This document shows positions 1-9,300 of a stretch of 64,000 nt of DNA, one piece after another (position 1 is the stretch's first letter; each line of letters starts with the position of its first letter). The notes beneath the pieces are model-generated. The model saw only the letters and a list, made by a program, of their open reading frames with translations. It was not told the DNA's origin and did not search any database. Location of the stretch: assembly GCA_949987565.1 (NCBI GenBank), contig OX465104.1, positions 7,024,840-7,088,839 of the forward strand, written 5' to 3'. Origin of the DNA: Luidia sarsii (Eukaryota > Echinodermata > Asteroidea > Paxillosida > Luidiidae). The translations under genes were made by a program, and so were the position numbers.

Positions 1-178
1 GTGGGTGTGGATGGTCACCGTGGCAGGGTGGGTTTGTGGGTGGGGCTGGTTTAGTCTCTGTAATTGGGTGGATGGGCCGGCGTGGCTGGGAGTGAGGGTG
101 GTTGGGTGGGTGGATATTTTGGTTTGTGGGTGGATGGGTGGCTGTACGTGTGTGGGTGTAGTGGCTGGCCGGCTGGCA
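1..178. repeat. GTGGGTGG-type degenerate simple repeat
   Basis: G/T-rich low-complexity DNA built on GGTGGGTGG and GGATGGGTGG words. No open frame of interest. It may continue beyond the left edge of the window. Confidence 0.7.
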
Positions 179-460
179 TGATTCCATACACAAGTATTGT
201 CGCATACAAATAATTCCCCAAAAACTTTAACAGAAAGGTTATAGGCCTACAACAATATCAACAAAACCAGGAAATTCTACAACACTCGCACTCAACGGTA
301 ATCAAGGGCCTTGCACAGCATATGACTCATTGAAAGGGATTTTGATAACATGTTCAGCAGCAATCGTGTCTGACGTTTCCAAATCTGTTGACTCGCGTAT
401 CGTAAGAGTACAAGCTCCCTCAATAGACGAAGTTTTATTAATACCAAACTCCACAAGGTA

Positions 461-605
461 GCATAAAAGGGACGACAGTGGAATGAGTTATTCGTGTTTT
501 CACTGACTTTCATTCGGACAAGGCAGTTGCTTCGGTAGCATAAAGAAACCGACAGCGGACATTTTGAATATTCATTACTCATTCCACTGTCGTCCCTTTT
601 TATGC
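461..605. repeat. 145-bp hairpin element with 28-bp arms
   Basis: The arm starting GCATAAAAGGGACGACAGTG at 461 is repeated in inverted orientation ending at 605, with one extra T in the second arm. The loop is about 90 bp. It looks like a small palindromic MITE or foldback element. A 201-codon open frame on the minus strand across it (292-897) is not considered coding. Confidence 0.65.
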
Positions 606-1565
606 GACCCCTCAACGAAACCAGGTATTTTGGGGGTGCTTTTATTTCATGGTTAACCAAAAAAGTACCTATTTGCAGACGGCAAACTTGGCAGGCAAGC
701 AAGTCTACGAGGTCAACTTTGATTTTGAGTAATACAGTGTAGGGGGTAATTAATGCCTCCCATTTAGATTGTTGGTGGCCAGTCGTCCCACTCTTATGCA
801 GATTTTGGTGGCCATACGCAGTTTTAGTGGCCAATAGCACCGGGGCCACTGGTAAAGCTAAGGCCTGAATCGGAATTGTCATTCCCCCTTTCGTCACTTT
901 CAGTTTTCCCCACCTAACTCCCTGAAAGTCCGAGTAGAAAACCCTTTTTGGACGATGTCCTCCTCAGAAATTGGAAACTGCATGCAGTCATGGATCGTTC
1001 CACTGACGCGGCATAAGTAGATCGAATGGGGTGCCTACAGAAGTCCTTTGGCTGCATTATCTTGCGATACTACACCGCCAGGTCGTTCATAGTTACGGAA
1101 GCCTTGTCTAAGCTTCACAGGTGGTGTCCGACCAGAGACACCTTTGGCCTTGTCCTAATTAGACTGAATCACCCCACAGCAATTAATCTCACAAGTAACG
1201 CAATTAGATTCGCGTCTGATCCTATTTTCGGCATTATATATAACACTCCGATTCCAATCTATATTATAATATTTATATACATAATCTTAAAAAGAAGCGA
1301 GAATGTGATCTCTGCATTAAGTTCGAACCTATGTGTGACGAAGGGGTTGAAAGTAATGCCACCCCTAACGAATTGGTAATTACACTGAATGATTTATATA
1401 CATATAATAATAATGTAACATAACATTAATATAACATAATGTTGTGATCCAAGCAATTCCACCCACTAACAAACATACCATATGTTATACATAATGTTCC
1501 CAAAAGTCACGATATGACTATACAGTATATTAAAAGACAGTTTGGTCTTTAGTGAGCCATCAAGT
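606..1565. other. gene-free stretch, nothing recognised
   Basis: AT-rich DNA with only short chance open frames. No repeat family found elsewhere in the window was recognised here. It lies downstream of the 3' end of the minus-strand PAN gene. Confidence 0.5.
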
Positions 1566-1811
1566 TTATACCACATCATAATGAGTAATAAGCCCCACTT
1601 TTGAGATTTTGAGATTTTCTAATGATGTGAAAGTGTGTACCATTAGCTTTCAAATGATAGCATAGTTTCCTCCAATACATTAACTTTCCGAAAATACCAA
1701 AAAAAAGAGGACATTTATTTGTAATCGAATTGAGAAGATACTTTGACTTTAGGCATTGTTTACTCGAAAAGTGTTTTGGTGGGATATCCTCATGTCGCTG
1801 TGCCGGGTCAC
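1566..1811. repeat. MITE family G, degenerate copy
   Basis: About 245 bp closely resembling the complete copy at 3500-3750 (shared words include AGCTTTCAAATGATA and TTTGTAATCGAATTG). The right terminus TGTGCCGGGTCA is kept; the left terminus is eroded. Without a transposase this is a non-autonomous element. Confidence 0.75.
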
Positions 1812-2194
1812 ATATATACAGGTAGTATGAGAAAAATATTATCATTCCAAACGGAACATGCAGCTGCACATCAACATCTATATGGCAAATTACTAATTAT
1901 CAAAATTAAAATACAAAGAATTAGCTCCATTGACTGTAATCTAGTGAGTACATCTAATGCACATAAATATTGAAGTGACCACAATTCACGATACTCAATG
2001 GAGGAGTGTAATTAATATCTGAAAAATGAACCAAATTAAATGGGCAGATCTTCTGACGATCAGCAAAGTTAAACACATCCCGTTTCCAAGAGAAACTCCT
2101 TTCTGTTGATCTGACTGAACGAGTTATTATCAATATTAACGTACGTAATGAAGCAACCACTTTGAGTCAAGTGGACCTTTCATGGAGGGACGTG
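1812..2194. other. gene-free stretch, nothing recognised
   Basis: AT-rich spacer between a MITE and a minisatellite. Only short open frames occur and none shows a recognisable protein. Confidence 0.45.
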
Positions 2195-2512
2195 CTTTGC
2201 AGTGATTCCACAGCAGTGATTCTCACAGATATTCAGCAGTGACTCTTTACAGTACACGATCACTTGAAAGGTGATTCCTCTGTGCCTTACCAGTGCTTTT
2301 ATACAGTGATTCCACAGCAGTGATTCTTACAGTGATTCAACAGTGATTCAACAGTGATTCAAAAGTGATTCAAGAGTGATCAAAAGTGATTCAACAGTAG
2401 TTTACAAGTGCTTTACAGTAATTCCACAAGAGATTTTTCTTGCAGTGATCAAAAGTGATTCCACCGTGCTTTACCGGTGCTTTTATACAGTGATTCCACG
2501 GTGATTCTTGAC
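2195..2512. repeat. minisatellite built on ACAGTGATTC
   Basis: Irregular tandem array of 10-11-bp units of the type CAGTGATTCAA with interspersed longer units containing GTGCTTT. More than twenty unit-like words are visible. Confidence 0.7.
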
Positions 2513-2629
2513 AATGCTTCTTACATCGTCCAATCGTTTGTCGTGTCTTAAATCCCTTAATTATTCAACACAGTGAATGGGCAAATTTTTACTACGTTTT
2601 TTGAAGAATTATGTCTAACGTTTTTGTTG

Positions 2630-2700
2630 TTTGACTGGGCCGGGACTCGAACCCGAGACCTCTGGATTAACGTACAAGTGGTCTTCCATCTGAGTTTGTT
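2630..2700 (-). repeat. tRNA-derived repeat (family A), partial copy
   Basis: On the minus strand this carries a tRNA-like A box and B box ending in GGTCTCGGGTTCGAGTCCCG. Related copies lie at 22060-22300, 25313-25520, 27440-27835 and 51515-51585. The acceptor stem does not pair, so it is not a tRNA gene. Confidence 0.65.
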
Positions 2701-2810
2701 TATTTTATTTCACCTACTTACCTTTTTTTTTGGGGGGGGACAAATTAAGGTTGTTGTTTGTTTTGTTTCAAAGGTTCCAGTTAGTTAAGTTAACACAACT
2801 TCATTTTTTT

Positions 2811-2866
2811 GCCTTTGAGAAAGGTCCTGCTAGGATCGAAAAGTCAGGCCCTCTGACTTTTTGAGA
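2811..2866. repeat. family B short repeat (GTCCTGCTAGGATCGAAA core)
   Basis: A copy of a roughly 45-bp interspersed motif: CTTTGAGAAAGGTCCTGC, then TAGGATCGAAA, then GTCAGGCCCTC. About a dozen copies occur in this window in both orientations. Confidence 0.8.
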
Positions 2867-3035
2867 CAATTACATTTGGAGAGAAAGGTCTTTGACCTGT
2901 ACGTGTGATTTGTATTGCTCTTGTCTCTCCCCTGCCCATCTTGTCTGTTAAGTATTTTTTGGCATGGCTGAATAGTAATTAAAAACATAACAATAGCAAC
3001 ACGCACTGTATTACCGGTCATTGTCCTCGATATAA

Positions 3036-3319
3036 TTACGGACACCAGTTGTCGACCTGCCACACCGCGTCGGTGTACCAGCTGCTGAAGCCGAGGTGCG
3101 GCAGCCGGGGCACCGCGTCCGGGAGCAGCAGCGGGTCCGAGTCGGCGTACTGCAGGAAGGCCTCCTGGCCGCTGCGCCCCAGCCAGAACTCACCGCGCCG
3201 GTACTTGAGCCAGAAGTAGCGCGTCTCGTTCGCGCTCAGCACCGACGGCGACTCGGGCTTGACGAGCACCTCGCCGTCGTACGCCCGACGGACCGCGGTG
3301 AAGCCGTTCTCGCTCATGC
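3036..3319 (-). CDS. PAN/FAMeT gene, exon 3: second half of FAMeT-like domain
   Basis: Begins after CCATAG and completes the glycine codon of exon 2. Characteristic words: [45 protein letters not shown] and [12 protein letters not shown]. These match the conserved F-W-x-x-x-x-x-G-x-x-x-x-G and F-L-x-Y-x-D signatures of the family. The frame ends at TAA (3038-3036) after NWCP. Strong GC bias contrasts with the surrounding intron. Confidence 0.75.
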
Positions 3320-6300
3320 CTATGGCTGCGTCATAGAATGGGATAGCACCAAAACCAGACCATTATTGATAAGAATAGCGAGGTTACTACACTCTTTGAA
3401 ATGGACTCGCAGCCAGCTGGGCTGGATTTCACGAAGCCTTAGTTACGATGCGTCGTATATAACTTAACGTACAGTCGATGACCCATCGTAAGATGAAATG
3501 TGACCCGGCACAGGATAATGAGGAATAACCCCACTTTTTAGATTTTGAGGTTTTCTAATGATGTGAAAGAATATACCATTAGCTTTCAAATGATATCAAA
3601 ATATAATATCCTCTAAAACTTAAAATTTCTGAAAAAAGAAAGAAAAGAAAATTGATTTGTAATCGAATTGGGAAGATACTTTAACTTAGGGCGTTGTTTA
3701 CTCAAAAAGTGTTTTGGTGGGATATTCCTCATGTCGTTGTGCCGGGTCACAAATGGGTCGTGTGGTTTGTGTGCATCGCTCATCGTCTTGCGATTGGTCG
3801 CAATTAGTTACGATGGGTTGTGTGCTGATGAGCCATCCAGGGTTGTATTTCACTAAGCCTTACAATTAATCGTAAACCGGCTTACGATGGATAACCCATC
3901 GCAAGTCGTGATAGGTCGTGTGGTTTCTGTGCATCGCTCATCGTCTTGCGATTGATCGTTAGCTGGGATGAGTTTGGTGAAATCGACTCCTGTGCTTATA
4001 GCGGGTGTGGAGGGCATTCTGAAAAATAATAGTCAACATATTATCCTTGCTGCGATAGGACCTCCAGTCAGCAACAGTCGACCATTTTATTATAAATTAG
4101 GAATCCCTAACGACGCAAAACAACGAATCAAAACGAAGAAATTGCACAAAAAGTAAATGATATAATACACAAATATTGACACACCCAGAATGTAAAGGTT
4201 TCCATCCTAGCAAGACCATTCAATGGGTAGAATGCCGTCTTTTAGTAAAATAATGTTGCTTTAATTTCAAAATGGATATCATGCGTCCAAGACTGTTTGT
4301 AAAGATGTTCTTTTTTAGTGTTTAAGAAAATTAGGAATCAAAGGATTATCCCATCCTGCACGCACAGCACACCAAAACTGAAGATGCACGGGACCCTTCC
4401 GCGAATGATTGTGTAAAGGCCTATACCCCCATGTATTAAGAAATAATCTGTCAGCGGCGTAAGGGAAGACTACCGCGACTGAAACCCCAGTATTGTGCTG
4501 ATGCCATTAACAGCCAAGTTCCTGCAACAGTCTAGCTAGGAAAGAGGTCCCCACCTGTTAGGAGCCAACTCGGTCCGCACTCAGAGTCTCATTAATTTTA
4601 ACGGGTTCCTCGTGCCTCTACCACAAGAGAGGGCGCTGTACACCTACTCCATCAACTCCAGGGATGCAGAACACTAAATCGAGCTCCCATTGAACACTGT
4701 ACAAAAACACTCACTTTCAAAGCCAATTATCCCACACCCAAAAGTCTCTCAGTTCTTGTAGCCTTACTGAAAATTGTAGTTTGGACCTTCATCTCTCAGA
4801 TTCTTTTCAATTTTAGAGCCCTTAGCTTATTAGATTTTTTGCTAATTACCCCCAGAAAAAAACACCCCCAAAATGTGTTGCCGTCCAAGCCGAATTTCTG
4901 CAAGGATTTTGGGATGGACCCCTCCACTTCCACAGCCAAATAGGGCCACATTCAAAGACGGGTATGGTCCAAATGACATACCACATTGAAGATTGAACCC
5001 CCAGGTTGTCTTAAGTGTCATTTGTTCTACAATGTATCAGTTAATTAGCCTCCAAAGACCCCTTATTAAAAAAAGTTGTGGGTACACACGTAATGATAAT
5101 CAGTTCGGCGGAGCCATCTTGGATGGATTTTGTGTGCTGCACTCCCAGGCATTCCACGCGCGCTGAAGAAAACATCGCTTGGCTGGAACTGGAGGCAAAA
5201 TAGCCGCGGCCCGCGTGAACTCACCCAAGTCGTACTTGATGTTGCTTGAGGTGCCATCTGTGGACCAGTTAATGAGGGCGTCCCTCGCAGCACGTACGCC
5301 GAACGTCAGAACGAATTCGTCTTCGAGGAGAGGTAGAGGGTAGATGTAATCCAGTGCGTCACGCGTCTTAAAATTTGTCGTGCACGCTATGGGAAAAAAA
5401 AACCACGGAGAGGTTTCGTTACCTGGAATGTATTAAGTAGTTGAGATTATCATGATTCATTGCCAACTTCATTCACACGGGTGCTTTTTTATTAGCGGTC
5501 ACAACCAAGAATTTTTAATCAGCTATTAATTAGGTCTTTTTCGGCTGAGGTTTAGCCTGGCACTGAGGTTAGAGTTACACAAGGTAAGGGAGTGCACATA
5601 ATTTTCACGGCATCAAGCCAGACAGATCTGATATAACTGAATCATTATTATTTTTGACAAAGACGATGCTTGGGCCGTAATATTATGCAGGGGGTTGCAG
5701 AAAGGCACTAGAAGTGTCCCAAAAGATTGTTATAATGGCGTTAAGTAGTATAAGAGGAGCTGGATTTACCCCGATTGGTGGTGCAAATGAGGTGGTGCAG
5801 AGGTGGTGCAGAGGTGGTGCAGAGGTGGTGCAGAGGTGGTGCAGAGGTGGTGCAGAGGTGGTGCAGAGGTGGTGCAGAGGTGGTGCAGAGGTGGTGCAGA
5901 GGTGGTGCTGAGGGTGGAGTGTACGTGGTGCAGAGGGTGGAGGGTGGTGCAGAGGTGGTGTTACCTGACACTGACAGTGTGTTTTTGTTTAATAATTGCG
6001 ACAAGGCAGGCGGGGGTAAATAAAGGTCGAAACGGGTGCCTAAAACCAACCGGAACTCACCAGAACATTCCTTGAGTGGTCAACGGGCAATATACGTTTT
6101 AAAGTAATTTATTGAACTCTTTCACGTTTGTAACAATAACAATAATGAATTAATAAGTAAACGAAACGCCGTGAAACTGATCAGACATTAATAATAATAA
6201 AAGTAATCGGCGAAAGACACGACGTGTCTATTAATAAAACAAAAGAAACATAACTAGCAAATGAAACCTCGTACCTAAATACCGTTAAATAAACTACAAA

Positions 6301-9300
6301 ACAGAAATTAATGAATAAAAATGGAAAGTACGACATTTAATTTTTTTTTAATTGACGGCCATTATTTTGTCTTTTTCGGTCAAGGCGACAAAATTTACGT
6401 ACAAAACCAATGGGAAACACAACGGGCAACTTTTGTATAGAAAACAGACAAGAAAAAATTTCTCGTGACTTCTACAAATGTATAGGCTAAATGTATAGGC
6501 TAACAAATGTATTAGCCTAAATGTTTGGGCTAATGTATAGGCACATTATAAATTCATTCTTTTGTCCGAAATTAGAATGTTGAATGAAGCACTTTAATAT
6601 TATATAGCCCGGATTGATTAATCTCATCTCACCCACGAAAGTAAACCGTACACGTTTATTTGGGACCAAATAAAGTGTAACGCTTGCAATACATTGTGCT
6701 TTCAACATGTTTTTATCTTGCTGGTCGACAGTCACACACAACCAGGAACACTGCTTCCAAGTATAGTTACCATCAAACAACCCTTACAATCACAATACTG
6801 TAATTTACGTATTGAATTATTAACAACAGACTATTACAAATAAAGTTGAATTATACAATTATGCACAAAACAAAAGTCTGTTTAACAATATCTCTTCTCT
6901 ATGATTGTGCTAGGCATTAGTTGAGGCAAAACATCCCAGCACTTTCCAATTCATTGCGTTCTGAAGAAAGACTGTATGGTAATGTACTTATGCAGATAAG
7001 GATGTACTGCGGTACACTGCTGGACTCAATGTGACTACAGAAAATGCGCTTCTTAGTGGCCCTCAAGTAGGCATAAATAGCTATGTTGGCTTTAGCAGCC
7101 GCCGTCATCGTGCCGCTTCGGGCCTGCTAGTTTTTGTCGCTGGTTTTTGTTTCCAAACTAAATGCAACATGGTTTGACTGGGTCAAAGTGCTTTTAAATA
7201 CAGGGAATGTCTGAAAACCTGCTCATTTCTGCTCATTTCTGCTCATTTCTGCTCATTTCACCTGAATGAGGACAAAAAACAGGACATTTATATATTGCCC
7301 AATTTTAAACATGTCTTCCCATTTGGAGATCGACACTCCACGAGTAAACATCATGAATGCTATTTCTGGGCTAAAACGCTATGCTTGTCATCGCTGCAGC
7401 AAAAGCTATAGTCGGCGATTTAACCTTCGAAGACATGAAGAAAATGCACACGTTGCGGGTGAATCGAAAATGGACGACATTGACGATGATCGTAACATAA
7501 GAACATTTCGATCAGCCAATTCTAACGTAGAAGATTATGAACCGGGATTTAAAAGGCGTAGATGTCAGGATTCGGAAACAGAGAGCAGCGGAACTGAATC
7601 TACAATTGATGGCGACGGGACTGAATCTAAGGATGATGGTGACGATTTGGAGGAGAGTGATGACGAATCAGAGGAAGAAACTGACGATGACTTGTCGGAA
7701 GAAGATGGGTCCAGCTCTGAATTGGAAGATAATATCGCTTACCAAGACTGGTTGAAAGAGGCCAAAGAGGCAACCAAAGATATGTGGAATGAGAAACATG
7801 AGAAGTACATCGACAATGGTATGGACGAAGATGAAGCCGAAGACAAAGCCAATAGGAAAACCCGCTGGGCAGTCAAGAGAATCTTCTTTGACAACTACAA
7901 GGATTTCCTGTCAAGTTACTTGCATCTTGAAGAAAATGAAACCCACCAAGTTATTCTCGCAGATCTCAAAGAAAAACTAGATAAAGGCATGGAAGTTGAC
8001 AAGGCCCTGGACAGGGTAATGGTTAAACACCATGCCGAATTTCTCGGCTTGTTCCAACATGATGAAAGCGGAAGAAGAAGTTAGAGATGGTAAGGATTAG
8101 AGAATCCTATTTCTTTATGAGAGCAAAATGAGCAGGTCGATGAGCAAAATGAGCAGGAAATGAGCAACATGAGCAAAATGAGCAGGAAATGAGCAGGAAA
8201 TGAGCAGGAAATGAGCAGGAAATGAGCAGGAAATGAGCAAAATGAGTACGTGAATGAGCAAAATGAGCAAGTGAATGAGCAAAATGAGCAGGTAGACGAG
8301 TACAATGAGCAGGTCGATGAGTAATATGAGCAGGTGGATGAGTACAATGAGCAGGTCCCGATTCCTGTTTGATATTTTTAGACGGATGCACCGATGACGA
8401 TGAGTACGTTGCCGACTGCAAGCAGAGGGTTAAGACATTAGTGAAGAGAATCCTTACCAGGATCGTTTCCGACCGAATTATCAGTCTAACCTATGAAGCG
8501 CAAGAACAACTAGGATGTGAGGGATGTGAGAAAGAATGGCCGAGTCAATTCGATCACGCCTGTTTGTTTTTTGGAATAGATCCGATATGTTGCCTCAGTG
8601 ACTATGTAGATGAACACTATGAGCGAGCCTCGCAGTCGGTTGATAAGACCAAAGTCGCTCACGTATTTAGTGCGGTGACCAGCCGTCTTGGTGTCGGTCC
8701 ATTTACTTACGAGCGAATGAACATAAACGATATCATTGACGAAGTACTCAATAAGTGGAAACTTGATCCTGTCGACCTTAGTCGATCGTTTTATACTAAC
8801 GTATTCGACATTTTAACGGAGCTCATAGATGATATGATCAAAAGACTAAATCTTGATTTAAAAAAACACAAAAACCTTGATTGATTGGAACACTTCCGAA
8901 AACAAGTACATGTGTCGGTTAAAAATTAAATGTCGTACTTTCCATTTTTATTCATTAATTTCTGTTTTGTAGTTTATTTAACGGTATTTAGGTACGAGGT
9001 TTCATTTGCTAGTTATGTTTCTTTTGTTTTATTAATAGACACGTCGTGTCTTTCGCCGATTACTTTTATTATTATTAATGTCTGATCAGTTTCACGGCGT
9101 TTCGTTTACTTATTAATTCATTATTGTTATTGTTACAAACGTGAAAGAGTTCAATAAATTACTTTAAAACGTATATTGCCCGTTGACCACTCAAGGAATG
9201 TTCTGGTGAGTTCCGGTTGGTTTTAGGCACCCGTTTCGACCTTTATTTACCCCCGCCTGCCTTGTCGCAATTATTAAACAAAAACACACTGTCAGGGAGG

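Noticed and set aside
292..897. 201-codon minus-strand frame
   Set aside because: Runs through a palindromic repeat, with no recognisable domain and AT-rich codon use unlike the two real genes.
5714..6075. Small frames coding [15 protein letters not shown] repeats
   Set aside because: Products of the 11-bp minisatellite in the inverted repeat; mirrored at 9191-9534 on the other strand.
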